A stretch of 64,000 bases of DNA from an uncultured Aquitalea sp. (GCF_945957525.1 NZ_CAMFLA010000016.1:1-64000), one strand, 5' to 3'; counted from the first letter of the stretch, positions 7,323 through 22,315 are shown. Program-made: numbers and translations. The notes: generated by a model not told the origin, from the letters alone.

Positions 7323-8105
7323 TCAGGTCTCGTAGGTGATCATGGCGCGGTAGGCATGCCAGCTTGCCAGACCCACCACCGGCATGATCACGATCAACCC
7401 GATGAAATAGGTGGCGAAGCCCACCGCAGTCAACGCCACAATCATAGCGGCCCATACTGCCATCGTCAGCAAGTTCTTGTACACCGCCTGCACGCTAGTC
7501 ACCATGGCGGTAACGGTGTCCACTTCCTTGTCCAGCATCATCGGAATGGACACGACGCTGATGGCGAATACCGCCAGCGCAAAGAAGAAGCCCACGCCAA
7601 AGTAAGCGATGAGGAATGAGAGATTCTCCGGTTTGAACGCATTCATGACGATGCCGTCCAGCGTGGGCAGCGTGGCCATGTCGAAGAACAAGGCGAACAT
7701 CAATAGAGACACGCGGAACCAGGCGAACACCAGTACCGCCAGCAAGGCCGCGTAGAGGGTGAAGCCGGGCAGATTTACCCGCCACGCCGTCATGCTGTGC
7801 AGCAGGTTGACACGACTACCGCCCTGAAACATTTCTTTCTGTCGCGCCAGATCATACAGTCCGATGGCGAGAAACGGCCCCGCCAACAAGAACAAGGTCG
7901 CCAGCGTGATGACAAACTGCGGCGCCGCCTCGAAATAAGACACCAGCAAATACCCCATCAAGACGAAAACCGCGCCGTAAAACATCGCATCGGCGGGCGC
8001 TGCGCGCAGGTCTTGCACACCCTGTCGCAACCATTGCAGGGACTGAGAAGCGTCTACATGATGAACCACCGGGTGTTCCCGGGACGAACCGTGGGTAATG
8101 TCCAT
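7323..8105 (-). CDS. DUF2189 family integral membrane protein
   Basis: A 260-residue protein with a cytoplasmic N-terminus (WLRQGVQDLRAAPADAMFYG) and about six hydrophobic segments. The pattern of an amphipathic segment followed by paired helices fits DUF2189, a family of unknown function. The start MDITHGSS is chosen because it has a GGGAG ribosome binding site; a 50-residue in-frame extension upstream lacks family resemblance and runs into the promoter region. It is transcribed divergently from the FKBP gene. Confidence 0.75.
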   Translation of the reverse strand: MDITHGSSREHPVVHHVDASQSLQWLRQGVQDLRAAPADAMFYGAVFVLMGYLLVSYFEAAPQFVITLATLFLLAGPFLAIGLYDLARQKEMFQGGSRVNLLHSMTAWRVNLPGFTLYAALLAVLVFAWFRVSLLMFALFFDMATLPTLDGIVMNAFKPENLSFLIAYFGVGFFFALAVFAISVVSIPMMLDKEVDTVTAMVTSVQAVYKNLLTMAVWAAMIVALTAVGFATYFIGLIVIMPVVGLASWHAYRAMITYET

Positions 8106-8286
8106 GACAAAATCTCCCTTTGTTTCAGGTGAGCGGGTGGGTGAACCTGATTGGGAATGATTAATGATTGTGTTATAAGCCACTGATCGGAAAACAAAAA
8201 GCGCATCTTGTGACGCACTGCGACAAGCCCTTGCCAGGCTGCTACAATCGCCCATCCACCACAGGCTGCAGATTCAAGGAGCACAC

Positions 8287-8613
8287 ATGAGCCAACTGAT
8301 CATCGAAGACCTGCACGTCGGCGAAGGCGCTGAAGCCGTCGCCGGCCAGGAAGTCACCGTGCATTACACCGGCTGGCTGACCAACGGCAGCAAGTTCGAC
8401 TCCAGCAAAGACCGGTTTCAACCGTTCAGCTTTCCGCTGGGCGCCGGGCATGTCATCAAAGGTTGGGATCAAGGCGTGGCCGGCATGAAAGTGGGCGGCA
8501 AGCGCAAGCTGACCATCCCGCCGGAGCTGGGCTACGGCGCGCGCGGCGCTGGCGGCGTGATCCCGCCCAATGCCACGCTGGTATTCGAAGTGGAATTGCT
8601 GCAAGTGGGCTGA
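8287..8613 (+). CDS. FKBP-type peptidyl-prolyl cis-trans isomerase
   Basis: A 108-residue single-domain FKBP without signal peptide, so cytoplasmic. The FKBP core is complete: [31 protein letters not shown] and [30 protein letters not shown]. It catalyses cis-trans isomerisation of prolyl bonds and acts as a folding helper. An AAGGAG site precedes the ATG by 5 bases and TACAAT (8243-8248) may be its -10. One copy of the repeated 11-mer lies directly after the stop codon. Confidence 0.95.
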   Translation: MSQLIIEDLHVGEGAEAVAGQEVTVHYTGWLTNGSKFDSSKDRFQPFSFPLGAGHVIKGWDQGVAGMKVGGKRKLTIPPELGYGARGAGGVIPPNATLVFEVELLQVG

Positions 8614-8618
8614 TCGCC

Positions 8619-8629
8619 CTTCGGCAAAC
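8619..8629 (+). repeat. Intergenic copy of the CTTCGGC(A/C)AAC motif
   Basis: CTTCGGCAAAC lies between the FKBP stop codon and its terminator, where it is free of coding constraint. It is one of 20 exact copies in the window. Confidence 0.8.
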
Positions 8630-8631
8630 AC

Positions 8632-8660
8632 AAAAAAAGGCCGCATCCGCGGCCTTTTTT
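8632..8660. terminator. Bidirectional terminator between FKBP and DedA genes
   Basis: GGCCGC-ATCC-GCGGCC stem-loop with seven A before and six T after, so it serves the two converging genes. Confidence 0.9.
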
Positions 8661-8676
8661 ATCTGCGCAAACGCGC

Positions 8677-9294
8677 TCAGCGCTGGACGCCGTGATTGCG
8701 CCGGCGTCGCCACACCACCACGGTCAGCACCACGGCCAGCACGCCGATGACAGTGAGAATGCCAGCCTGGCCCCGATGCACGACGTGCATCAGCCATTCC
8801 CGCTGCGTAGCACCGTAATGACCCAGATAGACCCACACCGGCACGGAAATCAGTGCGGCAAAACCGTCCATCAAGAGAAAGCGCCAGTAAGGCACGCGCC
8901 GGGTCATGCCGGCGGTAATGAAGATAGGCGAGCGCAAGCCAGGTAAAAAACGGGCGACAAACAGCACCCAGGTGCCGTACTTCTCGAATTTTTCCTGCAC
9001 CGCTTCAAAGCGTTCGGGGGTCAGTATCCGCGCGATAGGGCGAAACTGCTGCACCTTGTGGCCATAAAAACGGCCTGCAGCAAACATGATGCCGTCTCCG
9101 GCCAGCACGCCCGCCATGCCCACCGCAAACATCACATGCACATTGGCGTAGCCCAAGCCGGAAATGATCCCGCCGGCCACCAAGGTAATGTCCTCCGGAA
9201 TCGGGACCCCGAATCCACACACCAGCAGCACCGTGAACACAGCCACATAGCCGTAACCGGTAAAGAAATCGAGAAGGATCTGCAGTATGTCCAT
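8677..9294 (-). CDS. DedA family membrane protein
   Basis: A 205-residue integral membrane protein. DedA landmarks are visible: the N-terminal VCGFGVPIPEDITLVAGG with its acidic residue and FVARFLPGLRSPIFITAG with the conserved arginines. DedA/VTT-domain proteins are thought to move undecaprenyl phosphate or phosphatidylethanolamine across the inner membrane and to support proton-motive-force homeostasis. The C-terminus is a hydrophobic helix followed by a basic tail WRRRRNHGVQR. A GGAG site precedes the ATG. Which lipid it handles cannot be told. Confidence 0.88.
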   Translation of the reverse strand: MDILQILLDFFTGYGYVAVFTVLLVCGFGVPIPEDITLVAGGIISGLGYANVHVMFAVGMAGVLAGDGIMFAAGRFYGHKVQQFRPIARILTPERFEAVQEKFEKYGTWVLFVARFLPGLRSPIFITAGMTRRVPYWRFLLMDGFAALISVPVWVYLGHYGATQREWLMHVVHRGQAGILTVIGVLAVVLTVVVWRRRRNHGVQR

Positions 9295-9375
9295 AGTACT
9301 CCGCCGCTCGGAACAGTCTTGTCCTGAAGCAAGATAAGGCCGAGGGCTGGTTGTCCGGGTTCATGATCGGGGGCT

Positions 9376-9381
9376 TATAAT
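9376..9381 (+). promoter_or_regulatory. -10 element for alr
   Basis: A perfect TATAAT 29 bases before the alr start. A possible -35, TTGTCC (9351-9356), is 19 bases upstream of it, slightly too far for a strong promoter. Confidence 0.45.
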
Positions 9382-9410
9382 ACCACACCTACTCCCGACA
9401 CTTTCTTGAC

Positions 9411-10481
9411 ATGACACGCCCCATCCGGGTGGAAATTCACCCCTCAGCCCTGTTACACAATTACCGCCGTTGCAAACAACTCAGCCGCTCAAACACCGCT
9501 CTGGCCGTCATCAAGGCCGACGCCTATGGCCATGGTTCACTGTTGACCGCTCGCGCGCTAGCGGATGAAGCCGACGGCTTCGCCCTGCTCAACATCGAAG
9601 ACGCCATTCGCCTGCGCGCCGCCGGCATCCGCCAGCCCATCACTCTGCTTGAGGGGCCGTTTGACCGGCGGGAGGTGGAAGCCATGGCGGAATACGGCAT
9701 CGCCGGCGCCATTCACTCCCCTCACCAGATGGCATGGTTGGCCGAAGGTTCCCTGCCACGCCCGGTTGAAGTCTGGCTCAAGGTGAACAGCGGCATGAAC
9801 CGGCTTGGCTTTACCCCAAAGCAAGCGCCAAGCGCAATCGAACAACTGCGCGGACTGCCGCACGCCCGTCTCACCACTATCATGACCCACTTCGCCACCG
9901 CCGATGACGAGCGCGGCGTTGAGGCGCAGTGGCAGCGTTTTGCCCCGGTCGCCGAGGCAAGCGGGCTTGCCGTCAGCGCCGCCAACTCGGCCGCGGTATT
10001 TCGCCACCCGCAAACGCATGGCCAGACAAGCCGACCCGGCATCACGCTTTATGGTTGCTCGCCCTTTGACGATGCCACGGGGCAGGAACTGGGCTTGCTG
10101 CCCGCCATGACCTTGTCGGCCGACATCATCGCCACTCAGGAGCTGCGGCCCGGCGACGCGGTAGGCTATGGTTTGCGTTTTACCGCCGAGTCCCCGATGC
10201 GCATCGGCATCGTCGCTTGCGGCTACGCCGACGGCTACCCGCGCATCGCCGGCAACGGCACCCCTGTCGCGGTTGATGGCCAGCTGAGCGGTACCGTGGG
10301 TCGCGTCTCCATGGACATGATGGTGGTGGATCTTACCCACTTGCCGCAAGCAGGCGTGGGCAGCAGGGTGGAATTATGGGGACAAGAGATTCCCATTGAG
10401 AAGGTGGCCGCAGCCTCCGGCACCATCGGTTACGAGCTGATGTGCGCGGTAGCGCCGCGCGTACCGCGACTCGCTCGCTGA
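9411..10481 (+). CDS. alr: Alanine racemase
   Basis: A 356-residue PLP-dependent racemase that supplies D-alanine for peptidoglycan. Lys35 in VIKADAYGHG binds PLP and the second catalytic base, Tyr, is in GDAVGYGLRF. Other family segments are KVNSGMNRLGF, RPGITLYG and GRVSMDMMVVDLT. Length is typical. The first codon lies within TTGACATG with no clear Shine-Dalgarno. A copy of the repeated 11-mer is inside the gene (9737-9747), read as Leu-Ala-Glu with the otherwise less used TTG codon. Confidence 0.96.
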   Translation: MTRPIRVEIHPSALLHNYRRCKQLSRSNTALAVIKADAYGHGSLLTARALADEADGFALLNIEDAIRLRAAGIRQPITLLEGPFDRREVEAMAEYGIAGAIHSPHQMAWLAEGSLPRPVEVWLKVNSGMNRLGFTPKQAPSAIEQLRGLPHARLTTIMTHFATADDERGVEAQWQRFAPVAEASGLAVSAANSAAVFRHPQTHGQTSRPGITLYGCSPFDDATGQELGLLPAMTLSADIIATQELRPGDAVGYGLRFTAESPMRIGIVACGYADGYPRIAGNGTPVAVDGQLSGTVGRVSMDMMVVDLTHLPQAGVGSRVELWGQEIPIEKVAAASGTIGYELMCAVAPRVPRLAR

Positions 10482-10561
10482 GCCCATGACGCCATGCCGT
10501 GGCCCTTCATCGCTTGCCGCGCGTGGCCGCTGTGCATAGGTCGCCTGTTGACGCCCCAATG

Positions 10562-10590
10562 AAAAAGGCCGCACACCGTGCGGCCTTTTT
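10562..10590. terminator. Bidirectional terminator between alr and glmM
   Basis: GGCCGCAC-ACC-GTGCGGCC stem-loop flanked by AAAAA and TTTTT. It ends both converging transcripts. Confidence 0.9.
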
Positions 10591-10611
10591 CATTACCCGT
10601 CAGTACGACAA

Positions 10612-11949
10612 TCAGACGGCTGCCTGTTCGATGGCGGCGGCGATGGTTTTTGCCCATCTATCGGTCAGCGCGCGATCGCTGGCTTCCACCATCACCCGCA
10701 CCACCGGCTCAGTGCCGGAAGGACGCAGCACCACGCGTCCCACGCCGGCCAACGCCTGCTCGGCTTCGGCTAACAGAGCGGCAGACGCGGACTTCCAGTC
10801 GCAACCGTTGTGGCGGACATTGATCATGGTCTGCGGGAACGGTGTCCAGTCGTTGCAGGCCTCTTCCAGACTGATGCCCATTTCCGCCAGTCCGGCCAGC
10901 ACCTGCAGGCTGGAGATGATGCCGTCGCCGGTGGAGTGCTTGTCCAGGCACAGAATGTGGCCGGAGGCTTCGCCGCCCACTTGCCAGCCATTGGCATGCA
11001 GCATTTCCAGCACGTAACGGTCGCCCACCTTGGCCCGGCCAAACGCCACGCCCTGCTTTTGCAGCGCCAGCTCCATGGCCATATTGGTCATCACCGTACC
11101 TACCACGCCGCCGCGCAACTCGCCCTTCGCAGCGCGGGCCTTGGCCACCACGTAAATCAGTTGATCGCCGTCGTACACCTTGCCATGACGATCCACCATG
11201 ATCAGCCGGTCGCCATCGCCATCGAGCGAAATGCCGTAGTCGGCGTGATGCTCCAACACGGCCACCTGCAGGGTCTTGGGATAGGTGGCACCCACCTTGT
11301 CGTTGATGTTGTAGCCATTGGGCTCGCCGCCGATGACCACGACCTCGGCGCCCAGTTCATGAAACACCTTGGGCGCGATGTGATAAGTAGCGCCATTGGC
11401 GCAATCGATCACCAGCTTGAGCTGTTTGAGGTTGCGCTCGCCAGGGAAAGTGCTCTTGCAGAATTCAATGTAACGCTCGGCGGCCCCTTCAATGCGACGC
11501 GCGCGCCCCAGTTCAGCCGATACATTGGTGTTCATCGGCTGCTCGAGCATGGCTTCGATTTCCAGCTCCAGCCCGTCATCCAGCTTCTTGCCGCCCTCGG
11601 CAAAAAATTTGATGCCGTTATCCTGATAAGGGTTGTGCGACGCGGAGATCATCACACCAGCCTCCAGCCGCAGGGCACGGGTAAGGTAGGCGATGCCCGG
11701 CGTAGGCAGGGGGCCGGTCAGCAGCACATTAACGCCCGCAGCGGTGAAGCCCGCTTGCAAGGCGGCTTCTAGCATGTAGCCGGAAATGCGCGTGTCCTTG
11801 CCGATCAGCACGGTAGGACGATGGCCTTTGTCATGATCCACCAGCACGCGGCCAGCAGCGTAACCCAGCTTCAACACAAACTCCGGCGTAATGGGAAACT
11901 GCCCTACTTCACCGCGCACGCCATCAGTACCAAAATATTTGCGACTCAT
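10612..11949 (-). CDS. glmM: Phosphoglucosamine mutase
   Basis: A 445-residue alpha-D-phosphohexomutase that converts glucosamine-6-phosphate to glucosamine-1-phosphate on the way to UDP-GlcNAc. The phosphorylated serine is Ser102 in [13 protein letters not shown], the magnesium loop is DGDGDR and the C-terminal phosphate-binding loop is [14 protein letters not shown]. The N-terminus [13 protein letters not shown] is the family's standard. It is the last gene of the rlmE-ftsH-folP-glmM run, the same order as in E. coli, about 100 bases after folP. Confidence 0.97.
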   Translation of the reverse strand: MSRKYFGTDGVRGEVGQFPITPEFVLKLGYAAGRVLVDHDKGHRPTVLIGKDTRISGYMLEAALQAGFTAAGVNVLLTGPLPTPGIAYLTRALRLEAGVMISASHNPYQDNGIKFFAEGGKKLDDGLELEIEAMLEQPMNTNVSAELGRARRIEGAAERYIEFCKSTFPGERNLKQLKLVIDCANGATYHIAPKVFHELGAEVVVIGGEPNGYNINDKVGATYPKTLQVAVLEHHADYGISLDGDGDRLIMVDRHGKVYDGDQLIYVVAKARAAKGELRGGVVGTVMTNMAMELALQKQGVAFGRAKVGDRYVLEMLHANGWQVGGEASGHILCLDKHSTGDGIISSLQVLAGLAEMGISLEEACNDWTPFPQTMINVRHNGCDWKSASAALLAEAEQALAGVGRVVLRPSGTEPVVRVMVEASDRALTDRWAKTIAAAIEQAAV

Positions 11950-12049
11950 CCCACATCATCCCAGTTGGGCCTCCGGCGGAGACCACCCGATTGTTCGATA
12001 CAAAAGCGTATTGTGGCACTGTCCAGCCCTTCGCCGCCACAGTGTCAGA

Positions 12050-12892
12050 TCAAGCGCGCAGCTGGCGCAGGGCCTGCCATACCTTCATCGCCTGCCAGTT
12101 GGCTTTCACGTCGTGCACGCGCACGATCACCGCGCCGCGATCCAGCGAGGCCATGGTGGTGGCAACGGTAGCGCCCAAGCGCTCCGCCGGAGCCTCTTCA
12201 CCAGTAATTGCGCCCAGCATGGATTTGCGCGACAGGCCCACCAGTACCGGCACACCCGCCGTCGTTTCCAGCTCCGCCAGGCGATCCAATAGCATGAGGT
12301 TGTGCTGCAAGGTTTTGCCGAAGCCGAAACCGGGGTCTACCAGCAGACGGTTGGCGGCGATGCCGGCATCGCGACAAAGCGCCACGCGTCGGGACAGATA
12401 GCCCGCCACCTCGTCAACCACGCTGTCGTACCGAGGCGCCAGCTGCATGGTGTCCGGATTGCCCTGCTTGTGCATCAGGCACAGGGCAACGTTGGCCGAA
12501 GCCACCGTCTCCAGCGCCCCCTCGTCCTCCAAGGCGGAGACATCATTGATGAGATCCACCGCCCCGATGCGCAGCGCCTCGCGCATGACAACAGCGCGCC
12601 GGGTATCCAGCGACAATGGCGCCCCCAGCTGCTTGAGCTTTTCCAGTACCGGCAACACACGGTCCATTTCCTCTGTAGCGCTGACATCAGGCGCTCCCGG
12701 TCGGGTGGACTCCCCGCCGATGTCGAGGATGGCCGCGCCTTCGGCCAACATGGCGTCTGCGCGACGCAAGGCATCATCAAGAGTGCTGTAGCGGCCGCCG
12801 TCGGAGAAAGAATCAGGGGTGACATTCAGAATGCCCATGATGTGCGGGCTGGAGAGGTCGAGTTGGAAACGACCACATTGCAGATGGGACAT
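12050..12892 (-). CDS. folP: Dihydropteroate synthase
   Basis: A 280-residue TIM-barrel enzyme that joins p-aminobenzoate to dihydropterin pyrophosphate in folate synthesis, the sulfonamide target. Signatures: MGILNVTPDSFSDGG, DIGGESTRPGA, INDVSALED, LVDPGFGFGK, GLSRKSMLG and RVHDVKAN. The start MSHLQCGRF is chosen because translation from further upstream gives an Arg-rich stretch that overlaps ftsH in another frame. It lies 79 bases after ftsH on the same strand. Two copies of the repeated 11-mer, in opposite orientations, fall inside the gene (12491-12501 and 12739-12749). Confidence 0.95.
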   Translation of the reverse strand: MSHLQCGRFQLDLSSPHIMGILNVTPDSFSDGGRYSTLDDALRRADAMLAEGAAILDIGGESTRPGAPDVSATEEMDRVLPVLEKLKQLGAPLSLDTRRAVVMREALRIGAVDLINDVSALEDEGALETVASANVALCLMHKQGNPDTMQLAPRYDSVVDEVAGYLSRRVALCRDAGIAANRLLVDPGFGFGKTLQHNLMLLDRLAELETTAGVPVLVGLSRKSMLGAITGEEAPAERLGATVATTMASLDRGAVIVRVHDVKANWQAMKVWQALRQLRA

Positions 12893-12971
12893 GAGGCAAT
12901 CCAGAACAAAAAGCCGGAACGAAAAACAGGGCGACAGCCTGGCTGTCACCCTGTGATGGCAAAACGCGGAA

Positions 12972-14891
<1,920 letters not shown>

Positions 14892-14974
14892 GAGTTGAGG
14901 ACTCCTCTGTGCCCTGACTTGGTGATTGCGTTATGCATGGGAGATTCTGATTGTAAACCCCGAGGGGATGGATG

Positions 14975-15592
14975 TCAGCGCCGCCCTTTGCCCAGCAGGT
15001 AAATTTCGTTGGAGCGGTCGCGCGATGCCTTGGGCTTGCGACTGAGCACTTCATCGAAGAGTTCGCGCATGGATTTCAGATAAGGCTGGAAATCACTGCC
15101 CTGGAACACTTTGACGAGAAAGCTGCCGCCAGGTTTCAAATGATCGCGCGCAAATTCCAACGCCAGTTCGCAGAGGTGAAAACTGCGGGCCTGATCCATG
15201 GCGCTCATTCCCGAGATATTGGGCGCCATGTCGGAAATTACAAGGTCAAGCTCGCGTCCGCCAAGCAAATCGATAAATTGCTGCAGCACTTCGTCTTCGC
15301 GGAAGTCGCCCTGAATGAATTCGACATCGGCAATGGGATTCATCGGCAAGATATCCAGAGCGAATACCCTGCCCTTATCGCCGACGATGCGCGCCGCCAC
15401 CTGCGACCAGCTGCCAGGCGCGCTGCCCAGATCGGCCAGTACGGTGCCCGGACGGATCAGCTTGTCCTTATCGTTGATCTCCAGCAGCTTGTAAGCCGCG
15501 CGCGCGCGGTAGCCGTCCTTTTGCGCCATGTGGACGTACGGGTCTTTAACGTGCTCCCGGAGCCAGTTATTGCTGGATGTGCTTCTCGCCAT
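14975..15592 (-). CDS. rlmE: 23S rRNA 2'-O-ribose U2552 methyltransferase
   Basis: A 205-residue RrmJ/FtsJ family enzyme that methylates U2552 of 23S rRNA late in 50S assembly. The SAM motif [11 protein letters not shown] is at 54-64. The catalytic Lys in the RAAYKLLEI segment, Asp in [11 protein letters not shown] and the late Lys in FLVKVFQG complete the K-D-K-E set together with the C-terminal [18 protein letters not shown]. It starts the ftsH operon and is divergent from yhbY. Confidence 0.95.
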   Translation of the reverse strand: MARSTSSNNWLREHVKDPYVHMAQKDGYRARAAYKLLEINDKDKLIRPGTVLADLGSAPGSWSQVAARIVGDKGRVFALDILPMNPIADVEFIQGDFREDEVLQQFIDLLGGRELDLVISDMAPNISGMSAMDQARSFHLCELALEFARDHLKPGGSFLVKVFQGSDFQPYLKSMRELFDEVLSRKPKASRDRSNEIYLLGKGRR

Positions 15593-15724
15593 GATGCTTT
15601 ACCTGCCTGAAAACAGGCAGCCGTTACGGCTATCCTGTTGTTTTTCTGTCTGTTTATGGACAAGGTTTGGGCTACGGGCCAAAGTCGAGTAGAATCCCGT
15701 TTTGATTTGAAACCAAGCCTGTCC

Positions 15725-16051
15725 ATGAAAATCGAACTGCAACCTTTCCAACGCCAGTACCTGAAGGGTCTGGCCCAACCGTTGAGCCCGGTGGTAATGA
15801 TCGGCAACAACGGTCTGACTGAAGCCGTGGTGCGTGAAATCGCCATCAATCTCGACGCCCATGAACTGATCAAGGTGCGCGTGCTGGGCGACGATCGCGA
15901 AGCCCGCGTGGCCATGTTCGAGCAAGTCTGCGAAGAACTGGGCGCGGCCCCGGTACAGCACATCGGCAAACTGCTGGTGCTGTGGCGTCCCAGCGACAAG
16001 GCTCGCATCGAGCTGCCCAAGAGCAAGAAGGCGCTCAAGGCCCAGCCCTGA
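15725..16051 (+). CDS. yhbY: YhbY-type CRM-domain RNA-binding protein
   Basis: A 108-residue protein consisting of one CRM (CRS1-YhbY) domain, with LKGLAQPLSPVVMIGNNGLTE (split about residue 11-31), the typical IGNNGLT loop, and VRVLGDDREAR. YhbY proteins bind pre-50S ribosomal particles. The start MKIELQPF matches the family length of about 100 residues; a longer in-frame extension is not conserved in character. TAGAAT (15690-15695) is a likely -10 element. It lies divergent to rlmE, the same pairing as in E. coli. Confidence 0.93.
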   Translation: MKIELQPFQRQYLKGLAQPLSPVVMIGNNGLTEAVVREIAINLDAHELIKVRVLGDDREARVAMFEQVCEELGAAPVQHIGKLLVLWRPSDKARIELPKSKKALKAQP

Positions 16052-16075
16052 TCCGACGCGAGGTTCGCACATGGC

Positions 16076-16101
16076 AAAAGCGGTGGATATCCACCGCTTT
16101 T
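16076..16101 (+). terminator. yhbY terminator
   Basis: AAAAGCGGTGG-ATAT-CCACCGCTTTT stem-loop 24 bases after the stop. The symmetric A/T ends allow action on both strands, which would also serve the converging DUF4149 gene. Confidence 0.85.
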
Positions 16102-16131
16102 GTCGTTTATAGACCCCGTCGGCGCGCCTGA

Positions 16132-16560
16132 TCAATCCCGGCGCAGCACGTACACCAGACCCATCAGGCTCTGCACCAGATAAATCAGGCTGGAAATGGC
16201 GTGCCAAGTGGCGAAACCGCCGCCAAACATGCCCTCGGCCGCATGGTTCATTTGCTGCTTGAGGTCAACGATGATGGGGGCCACGGCAAACTGGTTGATG
16301 ATGGTGCAGGCCAGCATGCCCACGACCAGCCAGAAAGCGGCTTCTTTCATGCCGCGCACGCCGTTGCGCCAGATTTCATCCACCAGCAGGATGACGCCGC
16401 ACACCAAACCCACCCAGGCGATGGCGCTGAACAACTTGCCGGCCACCATGCCGGCGGTGACGCGGTCCAGCATGGAAAACAGCACCGGTGTCACCACAAT
16501 CCCGATTATCCACAGGCCACCAATCCAGAATGTCTTCGCGACGGCGCGCAAGCTATCCAT
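16132..16560 (-). CDS. DUF4149 family membrane protein
   Basis: A 142-residue protein with four predicted membrane helices (about 8-30, 42-62, 73-97, 115-138). The opening pattern KTFWIGGLWIIGIVVTPVLF and the later CTIINQFAVAPII fit DUF4149, a family of unknown function often located near greA and carB in betaproteobacteria. It is on the greA strand but a terminator hairpin separates them, so it is probably expressed at a lower level or from its own promoter. Confidence 0.75.
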   Translation of the reverse strand: MDSLRAVAKTFWIGGLWIIGIVVTPVLFSMLDRVTAGMVAGKLFSAIAWVGLVCGVILLVDEIWRNGVRGMKEAAFWLVVGMLACTIINQFAVAPIIVDLKQQMNHAAEGMFGGGFATWHAISSLIYLVQSLMGLVYVLRRD

Positions 16561-16583
16561 GCCCTCCCCCCCTTCCGCTTACA

Positions 16584-16608
16584 GCAAAAACGCACGGCTG
16601 GCGTGCGT
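16584..16608 (-). terminator. greA terminator
   Basis: ACGCACG-CCAGC-CGTGCGT on the minus strand followed by TTTTGCTG, 21 bases after the greA stop. Confidence 0.75.
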
Positions 16609-16629
16609 TGAATCGAGATCCTGCGTGGT

Positions 16630-17106
16630 TCAGATGTACTGAACGTCGAGTACTTCGTATTCGCGGATGCCGCCCGGGGCCACCACTTCGGCCACGTCGC
16701 CGGCCTCCTTGCCGATCAGCGCGCGGGCAATCGGCGAATTCACCGACACCTTGGCTACCTTGATATCGGCTTCATCGTCGCCCACGATTTGGTAGGTGAC
16801 GTTTTCTTCGGTTTCCAGATCCATCAGCGCGACGGTAGCGCCGAACACCACGCGCCCATCGGCATCCAGCTCGGCCGGATTGATGATCATGGCGTTGGAA
16901 ATCTTGCCTTCCAGTTCAGCGATGCGGCCTTCAACGAAAGCCTGGCGCTCCTTGGCGGCGTCGTACTCGGCGTTTTCCGACAGGTCGCCATGGGAGCGTG
17001 CCTCGGCGATGGCTTCGATGACCGCCGGGCGTTCAACGCTTTTCAGGCGTTGCAGTTCTTCCTTGAGCATTTCGGCGCCGCGCACGGTCAACGGGACTTT
17101 GTTCAT
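16630..17106 (-). CDS. greA: Transcription elongation factor GreA
   Basis: A 158-residue cleavage factor that rescues backtracked RNA polymerase. The N-terminal coiled coil starts [18 protein letters not shown] and holds the acidic tip [12 protein letters not shown]; the C-terminal FKBP-like domain follows from about residue 80. The length is exactly that of the family. It lies downstream of carB on the same strand, a common carAB-greA order in proteobacteria. Confidence 0.97.
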   Translation of the reverse strand: MNKVPLTVRGAEMLKEELQRLKSVERPAVIEAIAEARSHGDLSENAEYDAAKERQAFVEGRIAELEGKISNAMIINPAELDADGRVVFGATVALMDLETEENVTYQIVGDDEADIKVAKVSVNSPIARALIGKEAGDVAEVVAPGGIREYEVLDVQYI

Positions 17107-17150
17107 TCGGTTGTTCTCCAGAGGCGGAACCCCGCCCTCATCAAAAGCAG

Positions 17151-17175
17151 AAGCCGCCGTACGAGACGGCGGCTT
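17151..17175 (-). terminator. Hairpin between carB and greA
   Basis: AAGCCGCCGT and ACGGCGGCTT form a 10-bp stem with a 5-base loop. The flanking T run on the minus strand is interrupted (CTGCTTTT), so termination may be partial, allowing some read-through into greA. Confidence 0.5.
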
Positions 17176-17282
17176 GTGTTAGCGGGTTGAATAGGCAGAT
17201 TGTAACGGCAAATCGGCTTGGATTCAAAGGTTGACCGAAGGGACAAGCGCAGCCGCCCCTCCGTACAAGCCGCTCATTCCGC

Positions 17283-20492
<3,210 letters not shown>

Positions 20493-20517
20493 GTTATCGC
20501 TCAATCAATTCAATGGT

Positions 20518-21165
20518 TCAGTTCAGGCTGGTCGCAGCCAGTTTGGCCCCGAAGCCCAGAAACAGCGCGCCCACTCCGCCAGACATGACGGAGGACAGTT
20601 TGCGGCGGCGGCGGAAGGCTTCGGCCAACCTTGCGCCGGACACGATGACGGCGGCCAGATAAATGGCGCTGCACGTCTGCAGGATCGCGCCCAACGCGAC
20701 AAAGGTCAGTCCCGGGTGCGGGTAGGCCGGGTCGACGAATTGCACGAAGAAGGAAACGAAGAACAGGATGGCCTTGGGATTCATCAGGCTGATGGTGAGG
20801 GCGCGCGCAAAGGGGCGGCTATCGTCCACCTGTCGCTGTGGCGCGGCCTCCAGACGGCCGGTTTCCCGCCAGGAGCGCCACGCGCCGCGCAGCATTTGCA
20901 GGCCCAGCCAGCCCAGATAAGCGCCGCCGGAGTACTTCACCACCGCAAACACCGCCGGGTAAGCCTTGAGCACGCTGGCCGCGCCCGCGGCGGTCAGCGT
21001 CATCAGAATGGCGTCGCCCAGGAAGATGCCGCAGGCGCCCACGAAACCGCGACGCACGCCGCGTTGCGCCGCCACGGACAGCACATACATCGAGTTGGGG
21101 CCTGGCAGCAGCACGATGATGATGGTGCCAATCAGGTAGGTACTCAGGTCGGTAATGCCCAGCAT
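20518..21165 (-). CDS. LysE/RhtB-family amino acid exporter, leucine exporter (LeuE)-like
   Basis: A 215-residue protein with about six membrane helices. The family signature LLPGPNSMYVLSVAAQRGVRRGF (split around residues 18-40) and LMNPKAILFFVSFFVQFVDP are clear. The segment CGIFLGDAILMTLTAAG resembles E. coli LeuE more than RhtB or LysE, but the substrate is inferred. The start MLGITDLSTYLIG is chosen over a 25-residue Arg/Lys-rich extension that runs into carA. It lies 22 bases after carA and 25 before carB, so all three are likely on one transcript. Confidence 0.85.
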   Translation of the reverse strand: MLGITDLSTYLIGTIIIVLLPGPNSMYVLSVAAQRGVRRGFVGACGIFLGDAILMTLTAAGAASVLKAYPAVFAVVKYSGGAYLGWLGLQMLRGAWRSWRETGRLEAAPQRQVDDSRPFARALTISLMNPKAILFFVSFFVQFVDPAYPHPGLTFVALGAILQTCSAIYLAAVIVSGARLAEAFRRRRKLSSVMSGGVGALFLGFGAKLAATSLN

Positions 21166-21187
21166 GCCGGTTCTCCGTCGTTTCCGT

Positions 21188-22315
21188 TTACTTCGCTTCG
21201 CGCATCGCCTTGATGAAGCGGTCGAACAGGTAGGCCACATCTTCCGGGCCCGGGCTCGCTTCCGGATGACCCTGGAAGGAGAAAGCCGGGCGATCCGTCA
21301 GCGCGATGCCTTGCACGGTTTGATCGAACAGGCTGCGATGGGTCACGCGCACATTGGCGGGCAAGGTGGATTCATCCACCTGGAAGCCGTGGTTCTGGCT
21401 GGTGATCATTACGCGGCCGGTGTCGAGATCCTGCACCGGATGGTTGGCGCCATGGTGGCCGAACTTCATCTTGCTGGTGCGCGCGCCGGTGGCGAGACCG
21501 AGCAGCTGATGCCCCAGGCAAATGCCGAACACCGGCTTGCGGGTTTCCAGGATGGCGCGGATGGCGTCGATGGCGTAATCGCACGGCTCCGGATCGCCAG
21601 GGCCATTGGAGAGGAACACGCCGTCCGGGTTGAGCGCCAGCACATCGGCCGCCGGGGTTTGAGCCGGCACCACGGTCAGCTTGCAGCCGCGTTCGGCCAA
21701 CATGCGCAGGATGTTGTGCTTGACGCCGAAATCGTAGGCCACCACATGGAAGTCGTGCTGAGCTTGCTGGGTATAACCCTTGCCCAAGCGCCACTCGCGG
21801 GTGTTCCACTGATAGGACTCATCACAGCTCACTACCTTGGCCAGATCCTGGCCGGCCATGGAGCCGAAGCCGCGGGCCAGTTCCAGCGCGCGCGCTTCAT
21901 CGATGTCGCCGGCCATGATGCAGCCGGCCTGAGCGCCCTTCTCGCGCAGAATGCGGGTGAGGCGGCGGGTGTCGATGTCGGCGATGGCCACCACATTGTG
22001 GCGCTGCAGATAGCCGGACAGCGACTCTTCCGCGCGGAAGTTGCTGTGCAGCAGCGGCAGATCGCGAATGATCAGACCCGATGCAAAAACGGCGCGGGAT
22101 TCGGTATCTTCCGAATTCGCGCCGACGTTACCGATATGGGGGTATGTCAGGGTGACAATTTGTTTGGTGTAGGAAGGATCCGTGAGGATTTCCTGATAAC
22201 CGGTCATAGCGGTATTGAATACCACCTCACCGACCGTGTGGCCGGTAGCTCCAATGGCAACCCCTTTGAAGAGGGTGCCGTCAGCCAAGACGAGGATCGC
22301 TGGTACGGTAGACAC
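21188..22315 (-). CDS. carA: Carbamoyl-phosphate synthase small subunit
   Basis: A 375-residue glutamine amidotransferase subunit that hydrolyses glutamine and tunnels ammonia to CarB. The N-terminal CPSase domain ([21 protein letters not shown], about 29-49) is followed by a class I GATase domain with the nucleophile Cys in [10 protein letters not shown], and the catalytic His and Glu in [11 protein letters not shown]. The first gene of the carA-leuE-carB run. The 240 bases upstream contain no gene; an AT-rich patch near 22415-22430 may hold the promoter. Confidence 0.96.
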   Translation of the reverse strand: MSTVPAILVLADGTLFKGVAIGATGHTVGEVVFNTAMTGYQEILTDPSYTKQIVTLTYPHIGNVGANSEDTESRAVFASGLIIRDLPLLHSNFRAEESLSGYLQRHNVVAIADIDTRRLTRILREKGAQAGCIMAGDIDEARALELARGFGSMAGQDLAKVVSCDESYQWNTREWRLGKGYTQQAQHDFHVVAYDFGVKHNILRMLAERGCKLTVVPAQTPAADVLALNPDGVFLSNGPGDPEPCDYAIDAIRAILETRKPVFGICLGHQLLGLATGARTSKMKFGHHGANHPVQDLDTGRVMITSQNHGFQVDESTLPANVRVTHRSLFDQTVQGIALTDRPAFSFQGHPEASPGPEDVAYLFDRFIKAMREAK